Source of the DNA: Sutterella sp.
Lineage (GTDB): Bacteria > Pseudomonadota > Gammaproteobacteria > Burkholderiales > Burkholderiaceae_F
Assembly: GCA_019418235.1 (NCBI GenBank)
Contig: DYCH01000028.1
Location: 1,109 to 31,529, forward strand
Length of the DNA stretch: 30,421 nt
Reading direction: 5' to 3'
A model generated the notes under the pieces. It did no database searches, was not told where the DNA came from, and saw only the letters and a program-made list of their open reading frames with translations. Shown in pieces: positions 7,338-14,600 of this stretch. Position numbers and translations under genes: made by a program. The first letter of the stretch is position 1. Every line of letters begins with the position of its first letter.

Positions 7338-9170
7338 ATGATGCCAACTCGTCTGACCATTGATGACTTTAAAACTTTGCCCCAAATGCTCGAGCATACG
7401 TTAACGTTTATGCCCGATCGTGAAGGCTATCGTTACTATGATTACGATGCTGAAAAGTGGATTAGTGTAACCTGGCGCGAGTTCGGTCTTCGCGTCATGC
7501 AATGGCGAAAGGCTTTAAATGCCTTGGGTCTCAAGCCCGGTGATCGTGTTGCCATGCTTTTGATCAATTCGTTGGACGCTTTGATCTTTGACCAAGCTGC
7601 ATTAGCTAACGGTTTAGTGGCCGTTCCCCTTCACGCTATTGATACGCCGGAATCCTCTGCTTATATCCTGGCCGACAGTGGCTCGCGCTTCCTTGTGACG
7701 ACAACGAAAGCCCGTTGGAACGCCATTTTTACGGCCGATATGCAATTGCCCGATCTCGAGCACGTGGTCTTTACCTCTGAAGATGAGGAGGGTACCAGTG
7801 ACCACGTTCGTTACTGCGGTGCAGAAAACTTCTTAAAACTTGGCGAAAAGGTTTGCGAAAGTGATTTGCCGGCAGGTCCCGAAGCTGAAGATTTGGCTTC
7901 GATCGTTTACACCTCCGGTACGACCGGTCGCCCCAAAGGTGTGATGCTTACGCACCGCGCCATTGTTTCTAACGTTCAAGATATTGCCAAAGAAGTGCCT
8001 TTGGCCGAAGACGATATTTTCTTGTCTTACTTACCGCTCTCGCACTCCTTTGAACGTACGTTTACGTACTACAACTGTGTCGGTCACGGCACGACCTTGG
8101 TCTTTAGCCGCGGTGTGATGCGCTTGGCAGAAGACTTTGCTGACATACAACCGACCTTGATGTGCACGGTACCTCGTGTGCTTGAGCAGTTCTACGCAAA
8201 GATCCAACAACAAGTGGCTAAAGAAGGCAAATCTGAGAAGTTCATCATGGACTGCGTGATTGCTGCCGGCTGGCGCGACTTCTGTCGTGAAAATGATCTT
8301 CCGCTTGAAGATGACGGTTTGCCGGAATTGGACTTTATGTTCAAAACGCTTTACCGCGATCGTTTTGTTAAGCGCGTTCATGACATTTTTGGCAATCGCT
8401 TCCGCTTCCTTGTCTGCGGTGGCGCCGCTTTAAATGGAACCGTGGCCAAGTTCTTCTGCTCTTTGGGCCTTATGCTTCGTCAAGCCTACGGTTTGACCGA
8501 ATATAGCCCGGTGATTTCGATTACGCGTTTGGTCAATAACCACTTAGCGACGGTGGGTGAACCACTTGCCCGCTGCCAAGTCCGTGCCGGTGACAATAAC
8601 GAACTCCAAGTCTTAGGTCCCTCCATGATGAGTGGCTATTGGAAGTTACCCAAAGAAAGTCGAGAAGCGTTGACTGACGATGGGTGGTTGCGAACCGGTG
8701 ACCAAGTGGATTTGAGCGACGGCGGTCGAGTCCGTATCACGGGTCGTATCAAAGAAATTATTGTGACGAGTACCGGTGAAAAGATTGCACCGGTTGACCT
8801 TGAATTTGCGATTCAAGAAGACCACTTATTTGAGCAAGTCATTGCTATCGGTGAAGCTCGTCCTTACATCACGGCTTTGGTGGTTGTTAACGACATGCGC
8901 TTTAACCTTCTTTGCGAAGAAGTGGGCATTGATCCCAATGACCCCAGTATTAACGACAATCGCAACTTGAAAGCCAAGATTGTCAAGCGCATTCGTATGG
9001 TCACGAAGCATTTCCCGCAATACGGCGTGCCTCGTAATGTCTACATTTTGCGCGATCATTGGACGGTTGAAAACGGTCTTTTGACTCCGACCATGAAATT
9101 GCGACGTCGACAAATTCAAGAGCGTTTTGCCCAAGAAATTGAAACGCTTTACGCTGCCGCACGACGCTAA
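7338..9170 (+). CDS. Long-chain acyl-CoA synthetase (AMP-forming), copy 2
   Basis: Paralogue of the upstream synthetase, 610 residues from the ATG chosen here. It has the same motif order: YTSGTTGRPKG near residue 190, CGGAALNGTVAKFF, YGLTE, GWLRTGDQ, and GRIKEIIVTSTGEKIAP. Conservation with copy 1 is high around the motifs but low in the N-terminal and mid regions, so this is an old duplication with possible divergence in substrate range. A TTG at 7332 or an ATG at 7341 could also be the start; the ribosome binding site is weak (CGGA). It lies between two terminators and so is probably its own transcription unit. Confidence 0.9.
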   Translation: MMPTRLTIDDFKTLPQMLEHTLTFMPDREGYRYYDYDAEKWISVTWREFGLRVMQWRKALNALGLKPGDRVAMLLINSLDALIFDQAALANGLVAVPLHAIDTPESSAYILADSGSRFLVTTTKARWNAIFTADMQLPDLEHVVFTSEDEEGTSDHVRYCGAENFLKLGEKVCESDLPAGPEAEDLASIVYTSGTTGRPKGVMLTHRAIVSNVQDIAKEVPLAEDDIFLSYLPLSHSFERTFTYYNCVGHGTTLVFSRGVMRLAEDFADIQPTLMCTVPRVLEQFYAKIQQQVAKEGKSEKFIMDCVIAAGWRDFCRENDLPLEDDGLPELDFMFKTLYRDRFVKRVHDIFGNRFRFLVCGGAALNGTVAKFFCSLGLMLRQAYGLTEYSPVISITRLVNNHLATVGEPLARCQVRAGDNNELQVLGPSMMSGYWKLPKESREALTDDGWLRTGDQVDLSDGGRVRITGRIKEIIVTSTGEKIAPVDLEFAIQEDHLFEQVIAIGEARPYITALVVVNDMRFNLLCEEVGIDPNDPSINDNRNLKAKIVKRIRMVTKHFPQYGVPRNVYILRDHWTVENGLLTPTMKLRRRQIQERFAQEIETLYAAARR

Positions 9171-9176
9171 TCGCTT

Positions 9177-9213
9177 AGAGGAATTTCAGACGAAATTCCT
9201 CTTTAACTTTTTT
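9177..9213 (+). terminator. Intrinsic terminator after acyl-CoA synthetase 2
   Basis: Perfect 11-bp arms AGAGGAATTTC (9177-9187) and GAAATTCCTCT (9192-9202) with a 4-base loop, followed by TTAACTTTTTT. Confidence 0.9.
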
Positions 9214-9236
9214 CTATTGAATTTCTGAATTGCACT

Positions 9237-10004
9237 ATGTTTTTTGATACGCACTGCCATATCTACATGGAAGACTTTAACAACGAGCAAGACGCCATTG
9301 TTCGCCACATGAGAGACGCTCAAGTCACTCGTGCCGTTGTTGTGGCAACCGAAGAAAAAGAAGTCGTTGCGGTCAAAGCTTTATGCGCTCAATACCCAGA
9401 ACTTTATGGTGCGTTTGCGGTGAGCCCTCAAAATGAGGATCTCCCCGACTTAAGCCCCAAAACTATTGCAGATATTGTGAGTTCTGAGAAAATGGTGGCC
9501 GTGGGTGAAACCGGTCTTGACTATCACTACTGCTCTGAACCCTTGGATTGGCAACGCGCCCGCTTTGCGACTCATATTGAGGCCGCTCATTTAGCGCAAA
9601 AGCCTTTGATCATCCACTCGCGTGATGCGGCAGACGATACATTGGCCATTCTTAAAAACAATCACGCAGATGATGTGGGTTTTGTTCTTCACTGCTTTTG
9701 CGGTGATTGGGACTTTGCGAAAAAAGCCTTGGATTTGGGAGGCTTTCTTTCCTTTTCAGGCATCTTGACGTTTAAAAGCGCCAAGGATATTCAAGAGGCA
9801 GCCAAAAAGGCACCATTGGATCGAATCTTTATTGAAACGGATAGTCCTTACTTGGCTCCTGTTCCCTTGCGTGGCAAACGCAATGAACCGGCCTTTGTTC
9901 CCCATGTTGCTCAATTCTTGGCAAATGTAAAAGGGTTACCAGTTGAAGAGATCGCTCGTATGACCATGAATAACGCCAACGGCTTTTTTGGGATTGAAAA
10001 ATGA
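9237..10004 (+). CDS. TatD family metal-dependent hydrolase (DNase)
   Basis: A 255-residue TIM-barrel metallohydrolase of the TatD family, whose members act as 3'-5' exonucleases in DNA repair and fragmentation. The metal ligands are visible in order: FDTHCHIY at the N-terminus, Glu in VGETGLDYHY near residue 92, His in LIIHSRDA, His in VLHCFCGD, and Asp in ETDSPYLAP. Length and motif spacing are normal. No clear Shine-Dalgarno precedes the ATG. Its stop overlaps the start of the next gene as ATGA, so it heads a coupled three-gene operon. Which of the several TatD paralogues this is (YcfH, YjjV, TatD) cannot be decided here; the ending resembles the YcfH type. Confidence 0.88.
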   Translation: MFFDTHCHIYMEDFNNEQDAIVRHMRDAQVTRAVVVATEEKEVVAVKALCAQYPELYGAFAVSPQNEDLPDLSPKTIADIVSSEKMVAVGETGLDYHYCSEPLDWQRARFATHIEAAHLAQKPLIIHSRDAADDTLAILKNNHADDVGFVLHCFCGDWDFAKKALDLGGFLSFSGILTFKSAKDIQEAAKKAPLDRIFIETDSPYLAPVPLRGKRNEPAFVPHVAQFLANVKGLPVEEIARMTMNNANGFFGIEK

Positions 10005-10729
10005 GAAAAATATTATTCACAACGCTTTGTTTAGCAAGCTCTGTGGTTTGCGCCTCCACCAATCCCTTTGACAGTACTTTGCCGCTCGATAAACAGTTGA
10101 CGGTTGCCATTGCAAAGGACGACGCCGGTCAAGTGGCTTATCTTTTGCGTGAGATGCGTGTTGATCCCAACTTCTACCTTCCTAACGGTGAAACACCCTT
10201 GGTCTGGGCCATTAAAAACGATGCGAAGGTCACAACGGAAAAAGTGCTTTTAAAGAGTGTTCGGATCAAAATCAACACGCCGACCTTAAGAGGTGAAACG
10301 CCCTTAATGTTGGCCGCCATCAAAGGCAATGTCGATTTGGCTCAAACGCTTTTAGATAAAGGCGCTGAAATTAATGCCAACTACGGTTGGACGGCGCTTC
10401 ACTATAGTGCCAGCACGGGGCAAACCGAGATGACGCGTTTTTTGATTGAAAAGGGCGCAAAAGTCAACGCCCGCACCGAACGCGGCGTCACCCCCCTTTA
10501 CATGGCCGCTCGGATTATTGCCACACCAACGGTTGATGTATTACTTCAAGCCGGAGCCGACAAAACGATGTGCAACGACCAAGGGGTGAGCCCTTCAGCG
10601 ATTGCCAAAAAGCGAGGCGATGAGAAGCTTTCTGAAAAACTTGCGATTGACGCTTGCAGTCCTTGGTCGCCTGTAGAGGAAGCTGAAAAAACAAACGTTG
10701 AGTCCATCTCCGTCACTCCGAAACCTTGA
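10001..10729 (+). CDS. Exported ankyrin-repeat protein
   Basis: A 242-residue protein with a typical signal peptide (basic MRK, hydrophobic core, cleavage likely after VCA near residue 18), so it should be periplasmic. Ankyrin repeats run from about residue 60 to 210, with units such as GETPLMLAAIKGNVDLAQTLL, WTALHYSASTGQTEMTRFLIEKGA and GVTPLYMAARI. Ankyrin repeats bind proteins; no enzymatic domain is seen. It overlaps the tatD-like gene by 4 bases (ATGA), and its stop is 7 bases before the U32 gene, so the three are translated together, although a periplasmic protein has no obvious link with nuclease or rRNA modification. Confidence 0.85.
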   Translation: MRKILFTTLCLASSVVCASTNPFDSTLPLDKQLTVAIAKDDAGQVAYLLREMRVDPNFYLPNGETPLVWAIKNDAKVTTEKVLLKSVRIKINTPTLRGETPLMLAAIKGNVDLAQTLLDKGAEINANYGWTALHYSASTGQTEMTRFLIEKGAKVNARTERGVTPLYMAARIIATPTVDVLLQAGADKTMCNDQGVSPSAIAKKRGDEKLSEKLAIDACSPWSPVEEAEKTNVESISVTPKP

Positions 10730-10736
10730 GGCTTTT

Positions 10737-12668
10737 ATGCAAAAGACATTACCTTTAGAGCTTTTAGCACCTGCCAAAAATGCAGACATTGGCATTGAAG
10801 CCATTTTGCATGGAGCGGACGCTGTCTATATCGGTGGTCCTGGCTTTGGGGCGCGAGAAGAAGCGGCCAATGCGTTTAAAGATATTGAACGTTTAACGAC
10901 GTTTGCGCATCGCTTTAACGCTCGTGTTTACATGACGCTCAACACCATCGTTTCCGACGAAGAAATTGAGGAGGCCGTGCGTATCGCTTGGCAAGCCTAT
11001 GAAGCAGGAGTCGACGCTCTTATCGTGCAAGACATGGGCATTATGGAAATGAAGTTGCCTCCGATCCAATTGCACGCTTCCACGCAATGCGATGTGCGAA
11101 CGCCCGAAAAAGCCCGCTTTTTGGAAAGTATCGGTTTTTCTCAAGTGGTTTTAGCACGAGAACTGAATCTTGAAGAAATCAAGGCCTGCCGAGAAAAACT
11201 TCAATCAGCTCGTATTGAATACTTTATTCACGGTGCTTTGTGCGTGAGCTATTCCGGTCAGTGCTATGCGAGTTTTGCCACAACGGGGCGCAGCGCCAAC
11301 CGTGGTGCTTGTGCGCAGCTTTGCCGACTCCCCTATTCCGTCTACACCGAAGAGGGTGAAGAGCTGGCTCGTGACCGTCACGTTCTGTCACTTAAAGACA
11401 ATAACCAAAGTGAAAATTTGGAAGCGTTGATTGAAGCCGGCGTCAGCAGTTTTAAGATTGAAGGGCGTCTCAAAGACCTCGATTACGTGAAAAACATCAC
11501 GGCCTTTTATCGTCAAAAATTAGATGCTTTTTTAGCCACTCATCCGCAGTACCACCGTACGAGCGATGGGGTTTCGCGTATCAGCTTTACGCCGCAGCCG
11601 GCAAAGAGCTTTAACCGTGGATTTACCGATTACTTCACTCGTGATCGCCATCACGACATGGCCGTTTTTGAAACACCTAAAAATTCCGGTGAAAAGATTG
11701 GTTCGATTGCGAAAATCACGGCAGACTTTATCGATGTAAAGACCTATGAGACGCTTCATAATGCCGATGGTCTGACGTACCTAACGCGTGAAAAATCACT
11801 CGCAGGCTTCATGATCAATACGGCCACAGAACTGCGCCCAGGTCTTTGGCGCATCACGTTGCGCGACCGACCGATCAGTCGTAAACATCCACAATTAGTG
11901 CCTGGAATGGAACTTTTCCGCAACCGAGATCATGAATGGGAAGAAGCGTTAAGTAAACCCACGGCCACGCGTACGATACCAGTTGACATGCATTGGAGAG
12001 CTGATAGCAGTGGTTTTGCTTTGACGATGAAGGATGATCGTGGCACCGAAGCTCACGTGCATTTCTGTCCCGAAGACTTGCAAGAAACCAATAACCCTGA
12101 GCGCAACAAAGAAAATCTCAAGAAAAACCTTGCCAAATTGGGCGGCACGGATTTTGAAGTGAAAACCCTCACGATCGAAGGGGAAAATTTCTTTGCTCCA
12201 GCCAGTATCGTCAATGACATCCGTCGTCAAGCCATTGAAAAAATGCTCAAAGCCCGAGAAGAAGCTTTTATTCGCTTACCTCGAGCAAAGGTCACGGAAT
12301 GCCTCCCCTATCCGGATGCTACAGACTTTAGAGCCAACGTCTTAAATGAAAGGGCAGTGGTCTTTTACGCTAAACACAAGGCAATCATTGATGAACCTGC
12401 ACTAGAAACCGGTGACGTTAAGCGTGATGTGCCGGTGATGCTCACCAAACACTGCGTGCGCTACGCATTGGGTCGCTGCTTGAAAGACAATCTGGAAACG
12501 ATTAAAGCCCATCCGGAACTTAAAGATCGCTTTAAACCCACTCCTTTGATTTTGAAAACAGGGCCGCACACTTTTACAGCGACGTTTGACTGCAAAAAGT
12601 GCGAAATGACGTTAACGGGACGTGTTAAAACCGACGCAAGTTTGGGTCATGTCCGCAAGATTTCGTAA
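10737..12668 (+). CDS. rlhA: U32 family protein, probable 23S rRNA cytidine hydroxylase RlhA
   Basis: The 643-residue product matches the long U32 'peptidase' subgroup that includes E. coli RlhA (YdcP), needed for 5-hydroxycytidine at 23S rRNA C2501. It opens with LELLAPAKNADIGIEAI. The U32 signature lies near residues 163-205: HGALCVSYSGQCY, then the RSANRGACAQLCRLPY segment. SFKIEGRLKDLDYV follows, and a C-terminal region has paired cysteines (CVRYALGRC and FDCKKCEM) that probably bind a metal or Fe-S cluster. ATG 10737 is chosen because GAGG precedes it; an in-frame TTG at 10698 would overlap the ankyrin gene. The length argues against the shorter TrhP (YegQ) type. The specific RlhA role is inferred from length and layout. 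Confidence 0.8.
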   Translation: MQKTLPLELLAPAKNADIGIEAILHGADAVYIGGPGFGAREEAANAFKDIERLTTFAHRFNARVYMTLNTIVSDEEIEEAVRIAWQAYEAGVDALIVQDMGIMEMKLPPIQLHASTQCDVRTPEKARFLESIGFSQVVLARELNLEEIKACREKLQSARIEYFIHGALCVSYSGQCYASFATTGRSANRGACAQLCRLPYSVYTEEGEELARDRHVLSLKDNNQSENLEALIEAGVSSFKIEGRLKDLDYVKNITAFYRQKLDAFLATHPQYHRTSDGVSRISFTPQPAKSFNRGFTDYFTRDRHHDMAVFETPKNSGEKIGSIAKITADFIDVKTYETLHNADGLTYLTREKSLAGFMINTATELRPGLWRITLRDRPISRKHPQLVPGMELFRNRDHEWEEALSKPTATRTIPVDMHWRADSSGFALTMKDDRGTEAHVHFCPEDLQETNNPERNKENLKKNLAKLGGTDFEVKTLTIEGENFFAPASIVNDIRRQAIEKMLKAREEAFIRLPRAKVTECLPYPDATDFRANVLNERAVVFYAKHKAIIDEPALETGDVKRDVPVMLTKHCVRYALGRCLKDNLETIKAHPELKDRFKPTPLILKTGPHTFTATFDCKKCEMTLTGRVKTDASLGHVRKIS

Positions 12669-12759
12669 AGAAAGTCTTCGAATTTAACTTTATTTAAGAC
12701 TTATTTAATTTTTCCGTAGGAACTATGGGAAAACCCTTAAAAATTTGGTAAAGTTCGAA

Positions 12760-12828
12760 GTGTGCAAAGGCTACATAACCGGCCGGCGCACACAAGTCGT
12801 GGCAGCAATCGGTCCGTTGCCACGACTT
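12760..12828. other. Two adjacent stem-loops in the U32/ccmD convergent gap
   Basis: Arms GTGTGC (12760-12765) and GCACAC (12788-12793) form a first hairpin. It abuts a second with perfect 11-bp arms AAGTCGTGGCA (12794-12804) and TGCCACGACTT (12818-12828). Lying between converging genes, the second may stop transcription from both sides, but neither strand has a good T run. The rest of the 232-base gap has no gene I can support. Confidence 0.45.
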
Positions 12829-12900
12829 TCTCATTTCTGGCGCACAAAAAAAAACAGAGAACATCGCTGCCCTCTGCTTCTCTTGCCTCGATCAACACTA

Positions 12901-13092
12901 TCAATCGATTCTCAAATGCATTTCACTGCGTCTTGCTCGAGCTTCACGCAAAAGAGCTTGATAGGCACGAGAACGACGATTTTTTAATCCATAAATTTCC
13001 GCGACGATCAAACCAACCATAAAGACGAAAGTCGTCAAAACATAAGCGGCCGACTCGGATATTTCAAACCAAGCAAAGAAACTTTCCATCAT
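12901..13092 (-). CDS. ccmD: Heme exporter protein CcmD
   Basis: A 63-residue protein with one transmembrane helix (about residues 13-32) followed by a highly basic, arginine-rich cytoplasmic tail, the standard CcmD architecture. CcmD helps release heme-loaded CcmE from the CcmABC complex during cytochrome c maturation. The ATG at 13090-13092 overlaps the ccmC stop as ATGA and has GGAGGGG 5 bases upstream. Another ATG follows directly at 13089. The sequence is too short for the name to rest on similarity alone; its position behind ccmC is the strongest support. Confidence 0.75.
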   Translation of the reverse strand: MMESFFAWFEISESAAYVLTTFVFMVGLIVAEIYGLKNRRSRAYQALLREARARRSEMHLRID

Positions 13093-13826
13093 AAATTCCC
13101 CTCCAAGGCTTCGTCTTGTGCCCAAGAGCTGCGGTGGTCTCGCTCTAGGATCAAGGTTCGACTACGCGCCAAAATCATGGCCATGGCGTAGCAAACGAGA
13201 CATAACGTGAAACTCACGATCAAAACTTGAGGATCCACGCCGTTGGACGTGACTAAAATTTTGTCAAACTCATGGCGCATCGGTGCCAAAAGGTCAAAGA
13301 GGAAATAAAAGACCGGCACGAAAATAATGCCAGATAACGCCGCAATGGCGGCTCTAACGTCGGTTGTTCGACGATGCTTCATGCCTCGCGGGGCGGCAAA
13401 CGTTAAAAAAGCACCGAAAAAGAAAATCAATAACATGAGGCCTGACAAACGCGCATCCCACACCCAGTAGCTCCCCCACACGGGGCGCCCAAACAAAGCA
13501 CCGGTACCTAAAGCGAACAAGGTCATATAAAAACCTGTGGGAGCACTTGCCATAGCAATGATGGGGGCAAAGAAACTCTTTTTCGAAATAAGAAGCCACA
13601 AGGAGGACATGCTCATTAAAAAGTAGCACGCCAAAGCCGTGACGGTTGCTGACATGTGAAGGTAGAAAACCCAGAAAATGTCGGCGGTTCCGATCGCTGT
13701 TGTATCGGAAAACAAAAGCATCCAAATCAGGGCTTCACCCAAAAACATGACGGCCAAGCCAAGGACAAACTTAATGGTTGCCCCTGCGTAGTAATAGAAT
13801 TCTTGGCTAGAAAAATGATTGTGCAT
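13089..13826 (-). CDS. ccmC: Heme exporter/handling membrane protein CcmC
   Basis: A 245-residue polytopic inner-membrane protein with about six transmembrane helices. It carries the tryptophan-rich heme-handling motif WGSYWVWDARLSGLML near residue 112, with candidate axial histidines in FYLHMSA (before it) and PMRHE (after it). CcmC loads heme onto CcmE in system I cytochrome c biogenesis. Only ccmC and ccmD are here; ccmA, B, E, F, G and H are absent from the window. CcmF shares the WWD motif but is more than twice this length. The ribosome binding site is weak (AGGA about 13 bases upstream). Confidence 0.85.
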   Translation of the reverse strand: MHNHFSSQEFYYYAGATIKFVLGLAVMFLGEALIWMLLFSDTTAIGTADIFWVFYLHMSATVTALACYFLMSMSSLWLLISKKSFFAPIIAMASAPTGFYMTLFALGTGALFGRPVWGSYWVWDARLSGLMLLIFFFGAFLTFAAPRGMKHRRTTDVRAAIAALSGIIFVPVFYFLFDLLAPMRHEFDKILVTSNGVDPQVLIVSFTLCLVCYAMAMILARSRTLILERDHRSSWAQDEALEGNL

Positions 13827-13938
13827 GAGAATTAATAATTCCTAGAGTTAGATGCATTTTAGCGTTTTTAACATGATTCTTTTTTATTTTCGAACTCTTC
13901 ACTAAAATAATCAGAGATTTTATTTCGAGAGACATCAA

Positions 13939-14598
13939 ATGCAGTTCTTAATCGTTGACGATCACTCCATTGTCACCATGGCTTTAGGCATGCTCTTAAA
14001 GGACTATGACGGTGAACAAAATTCTGTCTACACGGCCAACACCAAAGAAGAAGCGTTAGAACTTGCCAATACCTATGGCGATACGGCCGACTTGATGATT
14101 CTCGATCTTTCGATGCCGGGCGTTGAAGGCACTTCTTTGATGGAAGAAATTGTTGCAGCTCACCCCACACTTAAAATTTTGGTGATGAGCGGTCTTCAAG
14201 ATCAACACAGCATCGTGAAAGTCTTGCAAATGGGTGCAGCGGGCTTTATCCCGAAGTCTCTTGACGCGGCCCTTTTAACCGCCGCCATCCGTTTTGTCTT
14301 AAATGGTGGCGTCTATATCCCCGTTAAACTTTTGGCTCAAGCCCAACGTACGGGCCTACTCACGGCAAAAGAACCGAAACTTTCTGACACGGCTGACGTT
14401 CACTTAACGGAACGCCAAAAAGAAGTCTTAATGCTTTTAGCCAAAGGCGCTCCGATTAAGCGCATCTGCAAAGAGTTGGATTTGTCTGAAGGGACGGTGA
14501 AAACGCACGTGACGGCCATTTATCGTGCCTTTGGGGCCACCAATCGCACGGAAGCTTTGATAGAAGCCCGCCGTCACGGCTTTGATGTTGGCATCTAG
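13939..14598 (+). CDS. NarL/LuxR-family response regulator
   Basis: A 219-residue two-component regulator. The receiver domain (residues 1-120) has the acidic pocket IVDDHS, the phospho-acceptor Asp56 in LILDLSMPG-type context, and the conserved Lys in FIPKS. The C-terminal LuxR helix-turn-helix spans about residues 153-207, with LTERQKEVLMLLAKG and SEGTVKTHVTAIY. It should bind DNA as a dimer when phosphorylated. It converges on the hybrid kinase gene with only 2 bases between the stop codons and no terminator, making that kinase the obvious candidate partner. Target genes are unknown. Confidence 0.92.
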   Translation: MQFLIVDDHSIVTMALGMLLKDYDGEQNSVYTANTKEEALELANTYGDTADLMILDLSMPGVEGTSLMEEIVAAHPTLKILVMSGLQDQHSIVKVLQMGAAGFIPKSLDAALLTAAIRFVLNGGVYIPVKLLAQAQRTGLLTAKEPKLSDTADVHLTERQKEVLMLLAKGAPIKRICKELDLSEGTVKTHVTAIYRAFGATNRTEALIEARRHGFDVGI

Positions 14599-14600
14599 TT

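Noticed and set aside
12745..13022. Two plus-strand frames of 80 and 86 codons overlapping ccmD
   Set aside because: They run antisense through ccmD and the hairpin region, and their translations do not look like proteins.
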